DNA of 19,882 bases from Flavobacterium psychrophilum (GTDB taxonomy: Bacteria > Bacteroidota > Bacteroidia > Flavobacteriales > Flavobacteriaceae), in contig CAMDSN010000008.1 of the NCBI GenBank assembly GCA_945907225.1, positions 1 through 19,882 on the forward strand, written 5' to 3'. Numbering within the stretch: position 1 is the first letter of the stretch; each line of letters opens with the position of its first letter. Below the pieces are notes generated by a model. That model was not told the origin of the DNA and searched no databases. It saw only the letters and a program-made list of their open reading frames with translations. This document shows, in pieces, positions 1-8,884 of the stretch. The translations under genes and the position numbers were made by a program.

Positions 1-836
1 ACTCCTGTAACTAATCCTAAATTGTCTATGGTGGCAACTAAAGGATTTGATGAAACCCAAGGGGTTACTGCAGCTGGTGAACCTGTTGTGCTTAACTGAG
101 TTGTTAATCCAGGACAAACATTCAAAGTTCCTGTTATTGCTGGTAATCCATTTATGGTAACAGTAGCGGTTGTTTGACAGCCAGTTGAATTGGTATAAGT
201 AATTGTAGTTGTTCCTGCGCTAACTCCTGTAACTAATCCTAAATTGTCTATGGTGGCAACTAAAGGGTTTGATGAAACCCAAGGGGTTACTGCAGCTGGT
301 GAACCTGTTGTGCTTAACTGAGTTGTTAATCCAATACATGCATTTAAAGTTCCTGTTATTGCTGGTAATCCATTTATGGTAACAGTAGCGGTTATTTGAC
401 AGCCATTAGAATTGGTATAAGTAATTGTGGTTGTTCCTGCACTAACTCCGGTAACTAATCCTGTATTATTAATTGTGGCAACTAAAGGATTTGACGAAAC
501 CCAAGGGGTTACTGCAGCTGGCAAACCTATTGCGCTTAACTGTGTTGTTAATCCAGGACAAACATTCAAAGTTCCTGTTATTGTTGGTAATGCGTTTACT
601 GTAACGGTAGCAGTTATTTGACAACCATTTGAATTGGTATAAGTAATTGTGGTTGTTCCTGCGCTTACCCCTGTAACTAATCCAGTATTATTAATTGTGG
701 CAACTAAAGGATTTGATGAAACCCACGGATTTACTGCAGCTGGTGAACCTGTTCCGCTTAGCTGAGTTGATAAACCAATACATGCATTCAAAGTTCCTGT
801 AATTGCTGGCAACCCATTTACGGTAACAGTAGCGGT
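1..836 (-). repeat. Intragenic 222-bp tandem repeat array, about 3.8 copies
   Basis: The anchor tttatggtaa (or tttacggtaa / tttactgtaa) recurs at 151, 373, 595 and 817, a spacing of exactly 222 bp each time. This equals 74 codons, so the frame is preserved. Reading in the coding direction, copies occupy about 836-615, 614-393, 392-171 and 170-1, the last cut by the window edge. Positions 1-111 and 223-333 differ at only one position that I could find. Each unit encodes one Big_2-like module. The array may continue to the left. Confidence 0.93.
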
Positions 837-2810
837 GTCAAATTGATTTTGATTACATGTAAAGCCCGTGCTTTGAACACTAATAAGAGTGTAAGGAAAT
901 ACACCTACAGCAGTTGTTGGAACAGGAAGTAAATATGTATTCCCTGAACTAAGTGGTGTTGTAACTAGAGTTATTCCCCCATCTGTGCTATAAGTAAAAG
1001 TATATGGAGGAACTCCATTAAACCCTGTGAAAGTTATATTTGGACTTGAGGAATCTTTACAGACAGAATTAGTTCCAGAAATAGTTGCTGTTGGTAAGGG
1101 ATTTACGATCAATTGAAAACTTGTGGTGCCAAAAATTAGAGGATTCACATTTTGCTCCATACGAACGTAAATAGTTTGTGGGCTAGATAAATTAGTATAA
1201 GCGTTAAAAGGGATTATTGCACCCGTATCAGAATTTGCCGCAGCCTGAGTTAAATGATATGTTATCGTGTAATTCGCAGATGAATTAGTTCCGAGGATGG
1301 TGTTGTTTTGTGAAGAAAAATCAAATATTGCTATACCATCATTAGAAATGTCATCACATATTACAAGATTTGAAGGCTGTATTGGAAGTGCACATAAAGT
1401 CGAATCCGTGATTAGGGAAAATTGTGTCGTAATAATACATCCAGTTGTTTCATCTTCAACAGCAACATAAATGATTTCACCATTTGTCCCTGCATAGTTA
1501 GTAGGACTTCCAATTGGAGCAGCTAGTTGTTGTGCTTGTGCCAATGAGCGATGAAATGAAATAGGACTTGATGAGCCATTTAAAATAATCGATGAATTAG
1601 CGGTTAGATTAAACGGGGCACTACATTGTGTCAAGTTATTTGGAGTACCAATTACCAACGAAGGTATATATTCAACAAGTATAGAATCGGTTTGTATACA
1701 ACCCCCTGGATAGGTTATAGTAACCACATAATTACCCTGTTGAGTAATTGTATACTGAAAAGTATTCCCTCCAACAGGATTCCCGTTTAATGTCCAAGAA
1801 TAAATTGCACCAGGAATTTGAAATAAACCCGCTTTAACCGTTATGGGTTTTGAATTACAAATAGATCTAACACCCGAAAAGTCGGTTTGCCCACCAAACT
1901 CTATTCCTGTTCCTGATATTTCTAGTGTACCAATGTTAAAACTACCTCCTCCAAGGAAAACAGCTGAGTCAAAAATATCGTCATTCCTGTCGGCAACTAC
2001 CAATTTAATATGATAAATATTTCCAGGAATTACATTTGTGCTGGCAGTCATTTTTATAGTTTCACCATTAAAGTTTGTTGCAGCGGCAGCAGCTACAGCT
2101 GGTGAAGAATCATTAAAATTTCCAAAATAAGTTTCATTGCTGGATCCACAATTTGCCCCTATCCCAGTAAAATAATTTTCATCTCTAATGGTAACTACTG
2201 ATATTGGTGTATTTGTGTTGGGTACTAAAGCTAAATTTGAAGCCGGTGTCCCTGCGGTGAGGTTTGTTAAAAAAAATGCAAAAGAATCTGAGTAATCACA
2301 TTGATAATCCCCATACTCTTCTGATGCAAATAAAAAATCAAAACTCATAGTGGTAGCTAAGGGCGTGAAATCAAATTCTAAAATTGTAGCGTTATTATAA
2401 TCGGTTAAAGTAGGATCTATTCCTAAACCATCTATATAATTAAACAAATCGATATCACCCGGCCAAGTACCATTACTTTGTGTTGTTGTATTTGGTCCTC
2501 TTGCATTTAAAGCGTTACCTGTGCTAAGAACAACCCCAGAGGTTAAAGGAAAATTTGGATTCGTATTTTGAAAAAAACCTATTCCGTTTGAAGAGCCAAA
2601 ACTTGTGCCGTCACTTGCGCCACTTCCTGTAATCCATGTTATATTTGAGACAGCTCCAACACAAGCAGAAGGACCACCTGAATTTGAACCAAACAACACG
2701 TTTTGAACTAACTGAGGCACGGTATATGTTGTTGAATTAACAGTGATAGCTTGTGCGATTAGATTAGAACTAAAAAGTATTGTGAAAAATAAGTATAAAA
2801 TTTTCTTCAT
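1..2810 (-). CDS. Choice-of-anchor L domain surface protein with Big_2-like repeats (C-terminus outside window)
   Basis: An uninterrupted reading frame runs from ATG at 2810-2808 to the left edge, giving 936 residues with no stop. It opens with a signal peptide (MKKILYLFFTILFSSNLIAQ). Residues about 22-290 match the choice-of-anchor L domain: a long Ser/Thr/Asn-rich fold with the FASEEYGDY motif near residue 163 and VVADRNDDIFDSAVF near its end. Residues about 295-655 hold PKD/Ig-like modules with paired cysteines (for example YSWTLNG and YPGGC). From about residue 658 to the edge there are four near-identical 74-residue Big_2-like repeats carrying PWVSSNPLVATI and GLVTGVSAGTTTITYTN. Related flavobacterial proteins are usually secreted by the type IX system through a C-terminal sorting domain. 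That domain would lie outside the window, so secretion route and any adhesin role are inferred. The divergent neighbour is the Nfu gene. Confidence 0.85.
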   Translation of the reverse strand, partial: MKKILYLFFTILFSSNLIAQAITVNSTTYTVPQLVQNVLFGSNSGGPSACVGAVSNITWITGSGASDGTSFGSSNGIGFFQNTNPNFPLTSGVVLSTGNALNARGPNTTTQSNGTWPGDIDLFNYIDGLGIDPTLTDYNNATILEFDFTPLATTMSFDFLFASEEYGDYQCDYSDSFAFFLTNLTAGTPASNLALVPNTNTPISVVTIRDENYFTGIGANCGSSNETYFGNFNDSSPAVAAAAATNFNGETIKMTASTNVIPGNIYHIKLVVADRNDDIFDSAVFLGGGSFNIGTLEISGTGIEFGGQTDFSGVRSICNSKPITVKAGLFQIPGAIYSWTLNGNPVGGNTFQYTITQQGNYVVTITYPGGCIQTDSILVEYIPSLVIGTPNNLTQCSAPFNLTANSSIILNGSSSPISFHRSLAQAQQLAAPIGSPTNYAGTNGEIIYVAVEDETTGCIITTQFSLITDSTLCALPIQPSNLVICDDISNDGIAIFDFSSQNNTILGTNSSANYTITYHLTQAAANSDTGAIIPFNAYTNLSSPQTIYVRMEQNVNPLIFGTTSFQLIVNPLPTATISGTNSVCKDSSSPNITFTGFNGVPPYTFTYSTDGGITLVTTPLSSGNTYLLPVPTTAVGVFPYTLISVQSTGFTCNQNQFDTATVTVNGLPAITGTLNACIGLSTQLSGTGSPAAVNPWVSSNPLVATINNTGLVTGVSAGTTTITYTNSNGCQITATVTVNALPTITGTLNVCPGLTTQLSAIGLPAAVTPWVSSNPLVATINNTGLVTGVSAGTTTITYTNSNGCQITATVTINGLPAITGTLNACIGLTTQLSTTGSPAAVTPWVSSNPLVATIDNLGLVTGVSAGTTTITYTNSTGCQTTATVTINGLPAITGTLNVCPGLTTQLSTTGSPAAVTPWVSSNPLVATIDNLGLVTG

Positions 2811-2868
2811 GTAATTTTGATTCTTTATAAATTATCAAAGCTTAATGTTAAATAATTTATTTAATTTT

Positions 2869-2876
2869 CAAATATA
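2869..2876 (-). promoter_or_regulatory. Candidate -7 box of the surface-protein promoter
   Basis: On the minus strand this reads TATATTTG, an exact match to the Bacteroidetes -7 consensus TAnnTTTG. It lies about 58 nt upstream of the ATG at 2810. No TTTG -33 element is visible at the usual spacing, so support rests on the -7 box and its position. Confidence 0.4.
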
Positions 2877-2900
2877 AGTAATCCAAGAAAATTACTTTGT

Positions 2901-2908
2901 TAAATTTG
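2901..2908 (+). promoter_or_regulatory. Candidate -7 box of the Nfu gene promoter
   Basis: TAAATTTG matches TAnnTTTG exactly and ends 21 nt before the ATG at 2930. It is divergent from the surface-protein promoter about 25 bp away. No clear -33 element is seen. If it is real, the transcript starts near 2915, which rules out the upstream TTG at 2897 as a start codon. Confidence 0.45.
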
Positions 2909-2929
2909 CATAAAAATAGCAAACATTTA

Positions 2930-3826
2930 ATGAAAATAACAATCAAAGAAACCCAAAATCCTAAAATAGTTAAATTTGAATTAAAAGATTTTATAACTCA
3001 AAATGAAAACTTTGAATATAAAAACATTGATGAGGCGAAAAACTCTCCATTAGCTCAACAACTTTTTTATCTTCCATTTGTAAAAGCAGTATATATATCA
3101 GGAAATTTTATAGCAATTGAAAGATATGAAATTGTAGAATGGACTGATGTTCAAGATGATGTAGCTGAACAAATTGAAAATTTTATCTCTGCAGGTGGTG
3201 TCGTTATAATTCCAAACAAAACCTCAATTAAAAAACAACCCATTTCCGTCTATGGCGAAACTACACCAAACCCAGCTTCACTAAAGTTTGTGGTAAACAA
3301 AGCATTGACGAAAACGGCAGCCGAATTTAAAAATATAGACGAAGCTACACATTCCCCATTGACAAAAGAATTATTTAAATTTCATTTTGTTAAAGAAGTT
3401 TTTATTGCTGAAAACTATATTTCTATTACCAAGTATGACAGTATATCGTGGGATGAAATAACATTAGAACTGCGAACTTTTATCAAGGAATTCATAGAAA
3501 ATGGCGGGACAATAATAGACGAATCCCAAATAATACATGCTGAGAAACAAGAAAAACAACAGGTTAAAAACTTCGAAAATCTTGACACAACCTCACAACA
3601 AATAATTAATATTTTAGAGGAATATGTTAAGCCCGCTGTTGCGGCCGATGGTGGAAATATACTTTTTGACTCATTTGACGAAACTAACAAAAAAGTTAAA
3701 GTTATTCTTCAAGGAGCATGCAACGGCTGTCCATCGTCTACATTTACACTAAAAAGTGGCATCGAAAATATGTTAAAAGACATGCTTAATGACAAAGACA
3801 TTGTCGTCGAGGCTGTTAATGGATAA
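2930..3826 (+). CDS. NifU/Nfu-family iron-sulfur cluster scaffold protein
   Basis: This 298-residue protein has three parts. Two tandem Nfu N-terminal domains (about 1-100 and 105-200) share KNIDEA, a SPL..(Q/K)(Q/E)LF motif, VK.V(Y/F)I and an ETQNPK / ETTPNPASLKF opening. A C-terminal NifU domain (about 220-298) has the cluster-binding CNGC motif, Cys264 and Cys267, followed by PSST. The family assembles or carries Fe-S clusters and delivers them to apo-proteins in the cytoplasm. I chose ATG at 2930 because the protein then opens directly with the domain sequence MKITIKETQNPK. The upstream in-frame TTG at 2897 adds only an unrelated 11-residue lead and overlaps the likely promoter. A strong terminator follows 5 bp after the stop, so this is probably a single-gene transcript. 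The duplicated N-terminal domain is common in this lineage. Confidence 0.9.
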   Translation: MKITIKETQNPKIVKFELKDFITQNENFEYKNIDEAKNSPLAQQLFYLPFVKAVYISGNFIAIERYEIVEWTDVQDDVAEQIENFISAGGVVIIPNKTSIKKQPISVYGETTPNPASLKFVVNKALTKTAAEFKNIDEATHSPLTKELFKFHFVKEVFIAENYISITKYDSISWDEITLELRTFIKEFIENGGTIIDESQIIHAEKQEKQQVKNFENLDTTSQQIINILEEYVKPAVAADGGNILFDSFDETNKKVKVILQGACNGCPSSTFTLKSGIENMLKDMLNDKDIVVEAVNG

Positions 3827-3831
3827 ACAAT

Positions 3832-3857
3832 AAGCGTTTCAAATGAGACGCTTTTTT
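3832..3857 (+). terminator. Rho-independent terminator of the Nfu gene
   Basis: AAGCGTTTC and GAGACGCTT form a 9-bp stem with one U-G wobble around a 4-nt AAAT loop. The hairpin runs straight into six T residues. It starts 5 bp after the Nfu stop codon. Confidence 0.88.
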
Positions 3858-3932
3858 ATTACAATTTATAAATTCCGATACTAAAATATTGCTGGCTTGG
3901 CAACCTTTACTAATTGCTCCAAAATATAATTT

Positions 3933-5981
3933 ATGAACGAATTGAATTCTGAATCAAGTCCTTATTTATTGCAACATGCTAACAATCCGATTCATTGGAA
4001 ATCATGGAACGAGACTTCATTAAATTCAGCGAAAAAAGAAAATAAACTCTTGCTTATTAGTATAGGCTATTCTGCATGTCATTGGTGCCATGTGATGGAA
4101 CACGAAAGCTTCGAAGACATTGAAGTAGCCGAAGTTATGAATGCAAATTTTATTAATTTAAAAATTGATCGTGAGGAAAGACCTGATATAGATGCCGTTT
4201 ATATGAAAGCAGTACAAATCATGACGGGTCAAGGGGGTTGGCCCATGAATGTTATATGTTTACCTGACGGAAGACCAATATGGGGAGGCACTTATTTTAG
4301 AAAAGAAGAATGGATAAATGCCTTAGAAAAATTGAATCAACTTTTTAAAAACAAACCTGAAGTTGTTTTTGAATATGCAGAAAAATTAAATGAAGGATTA
4401 AAGGCTATAAGCATAATTCCGAAAAATGAGATTGAAACAGATTTTAATTTTGAAACAATAAATGTATTGGTAAAAAAATGGGAAAGAAGTTTTGATTTAG
4501 ACTATGGTGGAATGGCACGGGCACCAAAATTTATGATGCCAACAAATTTTGAATTTTTAATGCAATATGGGTATCATTACAATAATGAAAAGGTATTAGA
4601 TTTTGTAGAATTAACATTAACAAAAATGGCTTTTGGGGGGCTATTTGACACTATTGGCGGGGGATTTTCTAGATATGCTGTTGATATGAAATGGCATGTC
4701 CCTCATTTTGAAAAAATGCTTTATGATAATGGCCAACTGGTTTCTTTGTATGCTAATGCTTTTAAATTAACAAAAAACAAACGCTATAAAGAAGTTGTCT
4801 TAAAAACATTACAATTTGTTCAAAAAGAATGGCTTACAAAAGAAGGCGGTTTTTATTCGGCGCTTGACGCTGATAGCTTAAATACTGAAAATCACTATGA
4901 GGAAGGTGCATTTTATGTTTGGACAAAACCCAAATTGCAGGAACTACTTCAGGAAGATTTTGGTCTATTTTCGATAGTTTTTAATATAAATTCGTTCGGA
5001 ATTTGGGAAAATGAAAATTATGTATTAATTCAAAACAAACCCTTAGAAATTATTGCCAAATCAGAAAATATTTCATTGAAAATTCTAGAACAAAAGAAAG
5101 TAAAATGGGAAACTATTTTATACGAACACAGAGAAATGAGATTTAAGCCTCGCCTAGATGATAAATGCATAACCTCATGGAACGCAATTATGCTGAAAGG
5201 ATTTGTAGACGCCTATAAAGCACTCGGCACAAAACATTACTTAGAAATCGCAATAAAAAATGGTTTGTTTATATTAAACTCCCTCACTAGTCCAAACGGT
5301 AATTTATTCCATAGCTTTAAAAATGGAACTCCAGGCGTAGCCGAACAGAGCGTAGCTAAAGCGAATATTAATGGATTTCTTGAGGACTACGCCCATGTGA
5401 TTCAGGCCTACATTTCATTATATGAAGTTACTTTAGATGAAAGTTGGGTGCAAAATGCGAAACAATTAACAGATTATGCATTTGATAATTTTTACGATGA
5501 AGAGACCCAGTTTTTCCTATTTAACTCTAAACAAGATGCTGCGTTAATAAGCAAACATTATGAAGTGGAAGATAATGTAATTCCTGCAGCAAACTCAGTT
5601 ATGGCAGATGCATTGTTTAAATTAAGTTGTTATTTTGAAAACCGGTATTACGATAAAATTTGTAAGCAAATGTTGCAAAATATAATTCCCTCAATTGACT
5701 ATCCATCCGCCTATTCAAATTGGCTTCGTGTAATGTTACATTATTCAAAAAAAAATAAAGAACTAATCATTTGCGGTGAAAATGCTTTAAATTATGTAGA
5801 AAAAATAAATCAAAATTATATTCCAAATTATATAATTGTCGGAAGTAAGGCTCCATCTAAACTTCCGCTTCTAGAAAATCGTTATTCAGAAAAAGAAACT
5901 TTATTTTATTTATGCACAAATAAAACGTGTCTAAAGCCTACTTCGGATTTTGATACTATCTGTAAAGAATTAGCTAACTAA
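3933..5981 (+). CDS. Thioredoxin-domain protein, DUF255 / YyaL (SPATA20-like) family
   Basis: This 682-residue cytoplasmic protein has no signal peptide. The N-terminal thioredoxin-like domain (about 1-165) opens with the family signature [12 protein letters not shown] and carries a CxxC at Cys49-His-Trp-Cys52 inside [19 protein letters not shown] follows at 79-87 and GQGGWPMNV at 99-107. The rest (about 175-680) is the alpha/alpha six-hairpin-like barrel of the family, with [35 protein letters not shown] and DDKCITSWN. The length is normal for full members of the family. The biochemical function is not established. The redox motif suggests thiol-disulfide chemistry, and the barrel resembles sugar-processing enzymes such as epimerases. 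It lies 75 bp after the Nfu terminator, so it has its own transcript. I see no exact TAnnTTTG box upstream. Confidence 0.93.
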   Translation: MNELNSESSPYLLQHANNPIHWKSWNETSLNSAKKENKLLLISIGYSACHWCHVMEHESFEDIEVAEVMNANFINLKIDREERPDIDAVYMKAVQIMTGQGGWPMNVICLPDGRPIWGGTYFRKEEWINALEKLNQLFKNKPEVVFEYAEKLNEGLKAISIIPKNEIETDFNFETINVLVKKWERSFDLDYGGMARAPKFMMPTNFEFLMQYGYHYNNEKVLDFVELTLTKMAFGGLFDTIGGGFSRYAVDMKWHVPHFEKMLYDNGQLVSLYANAFKLTKNKRYKEVVLKTLQFVQKEWLTKEGGFYSALDADSLNTENHYEEGAFYVWTKPKLQELLQEDFGLFSIVFNINSFGIWENENYVLIQNKPLEIIAKSENISLKILEQKKVKWETILYEHREMRFKPRLDDKCITSWNAIMLKGFVDAYKALGTKHYLEIAIKNGLFILNSLTSPNGNLFHSFKNGTPGVAEQSVAKANINGFLEDYAHVIQAYISLYEVTLDESWVQNAKQLTDYAFDNFYDEETQFFLFNSKQDAALISKHYEVEDNVIPAANSVMADALFKLSCYFENRYYDKICKQMLQNIIPSIDYPSAYSNWLRVMLHYSKKNKELIICGENALNYVEKINQNYIPNYIIVGSKAPSKLPLLENRYSEKETLFYLCTNKTCLKPTSDFDTICKELAN

Positions 5982-6110
5982 ATTGAGTTAAAGAAGAAAA
6001 TTTTGGTTTTGAAAAACTTTTTTACAGTAATTTAATACTTAATTATCTTTATTTTTACAACTTTGAGATTATAAATAATAGTCGAAAATAACAAGAAAAT
6101 AATATATATT

Positions 6111-6896
6111 ATGACTAACATTCAAGAGTATTTAAATCAATTAATGAAATTGGTTTATGATTATTCCCCTAAACTTATTACAGCTTTAATTGTTCTCGTA
6201 TTTGGAATTTACCTCATTCGATTCACAAACAGATTGATTAGAAAAATCATGTTTAAACGAGGTGTTGAACCAACCATTGCAAGTTTTTTAGGCGATTTTT
6301 TACATTGGTCAATGCGGTTCTTACTTTTTGTAACCTTTATATCCAAACTTGGAATAGAAACATCGTCATTTGTAGCTATATTGGGAGCTATAAGTTTGGC
6401 TGTTGGACTCTCCCTTCAGGGTTCTCTTTCAAATTTTGCGGGAGGCGTTTTGATTATTTTATTTAAACCTTTTAAAGTTGGAGATACAATAGAAGCGCAG
6501 GGTGTTTTTGGTACTGTTTCTAAAATTCAAATCTTTGTCACAAAAGTAGTAACAGCTAACAATCAAACCATTTTTATCCCAAATGGCATTCTATCTAATG
6601 GTGTCATCACAAATTTTTCTTTAGATCACACTAGAAGAGCAAACATAAATATTACCATTTCGTACGAAACTAATATAAAAAAAGCGAAAGAAATTATAAT
6701 GGAGGTTCTAGAAAATAATACTAAAATACTAAAATCGCCCGCTGCAATTATCGCAGTAAATAATTTAACCGATTCTCATATTCATTTAACCCTGCAACCC
6801 TGGTCAAAAAGTGAAGACTTTAATAAAATGTGTTCTGATGTACTTGAAGAATGTAAAGATGCTTTCGATAAAGCCGGAATTGCAATTAACCCATAA
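6111..6896 (+). CDS. mscS: Small-conductance mechanosensitive channel, MscS family
   Basis: This is a 261-residue inner-membrane channel that opens under membrane tension to release solutes during osmotic downshock. TM1 lies at about 20-38, TM2 at about 66-80, and the pore-lining TM3 at about 86-118. TM3 contains the hallmark LAVGLSLQGSLSNFAGG. The beta domain follows (FKPFKVGDTIE, GTVSKIQIFVT, FIPNG, VITNFS), then the alpha/beta domain to the end. The protein stops at KAGIAINP. It therefore lacks the last segment, equivalent to the FPYPQMDV strand of E. coli MscS (286 residues), which forms the small C-terminal barrel. No frame after the stop restores that segment. It is convergent with tsaB across 24 bp. 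The 129-bp gap upstream (5982-6110) holds no gene, and I see no clear regulatory site in it. Confidence 0.93.
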   Translation: MTNIQEYLNQLMKLVYDYSPKLITALIVLVFGIYLIRFTNRLIRKIMFKRGVEPTIASFLGDFLHWSMRFLLFVTFISKLGIETSSFVAILGAISLAVGLSLQGSLSNFAGGVLIILFKPFKVGDTIEAQGVFGTVSKIQIFVTKVVTANNQTIFIPNGILSNGVITNFSLDHTRRANINITISYETNIKKAKEIIMEVLENNTKILKSPAAIIAVNNLTDSHIHLTLQPWSKSEDFNKMCSDVLEECKDAFDKAGIAINP

Positions 6897-6920
6897 AAGA
6901 TCCTTGCGAGGAAAGTTTAC

Positions 6921-7577
6921 TTATTTCAATGCTAAAAAATCCTTCAAATAAAAAGGTTCAAAATAGGCAACATCTTCAAATTCGTTTTTAATGTATTTTT
7001 GATAACTTAAATCACTCATTTCATTTGCAGAAGGAAAAACTATTTCTGAAACAAAATGAAAATTATCTTTCTTTAAAACCGTTTTACATTTTTCTTGACA
7101 ATCACCAATAAAATAAGTAGGATATAAACTTTCAGAATAACTGTTCTCGTCTAAAATTTCCGCACAAACTTCTTTAATTTGGCTATGCGCTTGATTATAA
7201 ACTGCACTGTAAACTTCCATTCTACGGGCGTCAATCATTGGAACTATTGATCCTTTTTCAATTATTAATTGTGATGCCAAAACTTGCAATGTATCCACCG
7301 CTATTAATGGAATTCCTAATGCATAACTTAGTCCTTTTGCGCTAGAAACTCCAATTCTTAAGCCTGTATATGATCCTGGCCCTTTACTTACTGCTACCGC
7401 TTTTAAATCATTAATTGACACTTCAGAGGATGTAAAAATTTCTTCAATAAAAACATGTAGTAACTCTGCATGAGAATAGCCTTGATTGGCAATTTCTTTA
7501 CACAAAATTGTCTTCCCATTTTTGGCTAAAGAAACCGAACAATTTTTAGTAGCTGTCTCAATATTTAAAATATACAT
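6921..7577 (-). CDS. tsaB: tRNA t6A37 biosynthesis subunit TsaB
   Basis: This 218-residue protein is the dimerisation partner of TsaD in the complex that adds threonylcarbamoyl to A37 of ANN-decoding tRNAs. It has an ASKHA fold: N-terminal ILNIETATKNCSVSL, HAELL at 36-40, the signature SKGPGSYTGLRIG at 64-76, and PMIDARRMEVY at 113-123. The length is typical of short bacterial TsaB. It is the last gene of a three-gene minus-strand cluster, starting 5 bp after the stop of the efflux adaptor. It is probably co-transcribed with the adaptor and TolC genes even though the functions are unrelated. Confidence 0.93.
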   Translation of the reverse strand: MYILNIETATKNCSVSLAKNGKTILCKEIANQGYSHAELLHVFIEEIFTSSEVSINDLKAVAVSKGPGSYTGLRIGVSSAKGLSYALGIPLIAVDTLQVLASQLIIEKGSIVPMIDARRMEVYSAVYNQAHSQIKEVCAEILDENSYSESLYPTYFIGDCQEKCKTVLKKDNFHFVSEIVFPSANEMSDLSYQKYIKNEFEDVAYFEPFYLKDFLALK

Positions 7578-7582
7578 CTCTG

Positions 7583-8881
7583 TTACTTTTTCTCTTTAGA
7601 ATCTTTTTCTTTAACTAAGGTTACTAAATCGCCCGAATTTAAATCCTTTGTTACGGTAGTATAGGGGCCTATTATCACTATATCTCCTTTTTTTAGTCCA
7701 GAAGAAATTTCTATATTGGTGTCATCCTGTATGCCTGTTTTAACAATTCGGATTTTGGCCTTATCCCCTACTTTTACAAAAACACACTCAAACTTAGTGT
7801 CGCTTTTTGAAGTTACTTTTATTTCCTCTTCTTCCTCTTTTTCTTCATAACTTTTGGAAGCAGTTGTATCAGATTTTACAACAACAGAACTAATAGGCAC
7901 TCCTATTACCTTCTCTTTTCTTTTAGTAATAATATCAACTGTAGCTGTCATTCCTGGTCGAAATGGAGAAGATGTTTCTGGTTTACCTTCCAATAAATCT
8001 TGGTATGATTCTTTTATTATTCTTACTTTAACTTTAAAATTAGTTACCTGATCAGCAGTGGTGGCAGTACTAGCCGAATTGGAAATACTGGTTACAATTC
8101 CTCTAAACTCTTTTTTTAAATAGGCATCAACCTGAATTTTAGTGCTATCGCCAATACTTATTTTTACAATATCATTTTCGTTAACATCAACTTCAACCTC
8201 CATATTATTTAAATCGGCTACCCTTAAAATTTCGGTTCCTGTCATTTGCTGAGTCCCTAAAACGCGTTCCCCCAACTCAACACCCAATGACGAAATAGTC
8301 CCATCAGCAGGGGCGTAAATTGTTGTTCTTCCCAAATTATCCTTGGCCTCTTTTACGGTCGCATTGGCACTTTGAACATTATAGTAAGCTGATTCTTTAC
8401 TTGCTTTAGCTCCTTCAAATGAAGCGATAGCTTTATCCCAATCAGATCTTGAAATTATACCTTTATCAAACAAAGTCTTATTTCTATCATAATTTGCTTT
8501 GGCTTCTTTGAAACTGGCGTCGGCTTGACTTAATCCAGCTCTGGTGCCAGACAAATTTGAAACGGTTCTATTGTAACCCGAGGTATATAAATCAGGATTA
8601 ATTTTAACCAATAAATCTCCTTTCTTAACAACTTGTCCTTCCTTAATTGGTAGAGCAATTATCTCTCCCGAAACTTCTGATGATATTTTAACTTCACTCT
8701 CCGGTTGTATTTTTCCTGTAGCTGAAACAGTTTCAATAATTGTAATTTCATCAACTTTTGCAGTCTCAACTTCCTTTGATTCGTTATTTGAGCCAATTAC
8801 ACCATTTGATTTTAACAAAAGTGCTACAGCAATAAATGTTACGATTAGGCTAACAAGCACATAAATTTTCTTTTTTGACAT
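7583..8881 (-). CDS. Periplasmic adaptor (membrane fusion) subunit, HlyD/MacA type
   Basis: This 432-residue protein has an uncleaved N-terminal membrane anchor at about 5-23. The barrel/lipoyl half starts at about 50-95 (SATGKIQPESEVKISSEVSGEI, split by position, then VKKGDLLVKINP). The coiled-coil hairpin covers about 105-185, with long Ala/Lys/Ser helices. The second lipoyl half is IYAPADGTISSLGVELGERV (188-207), and a beta-barrel follows (VEVDVNENDIVKI, FRPGMTATVDI). Such adaptors bridge an inner-membrane ABC or RND pump to a TolC duct. The C-terminal membrane-proximal part (about 325-432) carries an unusual acidic stretch, EEKEEEEE, at 346-353. The gene starts 3 bp after the TolC-family stop and ends 5 bp before tsaB, so translation is probably coupled. 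No pump gene is adjacent. MacA-like (ABC partner) is my preferred reading, but the sequence alone does not settle it. Confidence 0.88.
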   Translation of the reverse strand: MSKKKIYVLVSLIVTFIAVALLLKSNGVIGSNNESKEVETAKVDEITIIETVSATGKIQPESEVKISSEVSGEIIALPIKEGQVVKKGDLLVKINPDLYTSGYNRTVSNLSGTRAGLSQADASFKEAKANYDRNKTLFDKGIISRSDWDKAIASFEGAKASKESAYYNVQSANATVKEAKDNLGRTTIYAPADGTISSLGVELGERVLGTQQMTGTEILRVADLNNMEVEVDVNENDIVKISIGDSTKIQVDAYLKKEFRGIVTSISNSASTATTADQVTNFKVKVRIIKESYQDLLEGKPETSSPFRPGMTATVDIITKRKEKVIGVPISSVVVKSDTTASKSYEEKEEEEEIKVTSKSDTKFECVFVKVGDKAKIRIVKTGIQDDTNIEISSGLKKGDIVIIGPYTTVTKDLNSGDLVTLVKEKDSKEKK

Positions 8882-8884
8882 AAT

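Noticed and set aside
427..621. Short plus-strand open frame of 64 codons
   Set aside because: It lies antisense within the Big_2-like repeat of the surface protein and only reflects the repeat sequence read on the wrong strand.
1..836. Possible CRISPR array or mobile repeat
   Set aside because: The repeat unit is 222 bp, continuous without spacers, and in frame within a coding sequence. It is a protein-domain repeat.
3415..3690. Minus-strand open frame of 91 codons
   Set aside because: It lies fully inside the Nfu gene on the other strand and has no recognisable domain.
5982..6110. Hairpin-like GTTT-TGAA-AAAC followed by T-run after the DUF255 gene
   Set aside because: It is a 4-bp A/T stem in AT-rich sequence, not distinguishable from background.
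6897..6920. Inverted repeat TCCT-TGCG-AGGA in the MscS/tsaB convergent gap
   Set aside because: It has a 4-bp stem with a poor T-run on either side. It could form a weak hairpin but cannot be supported as a terminator.
7854..8051. Plus-strand open frame of 65 codons
   Set aside because: It is a shadow of the efflux adaptor gene with no start context or family resemblance.
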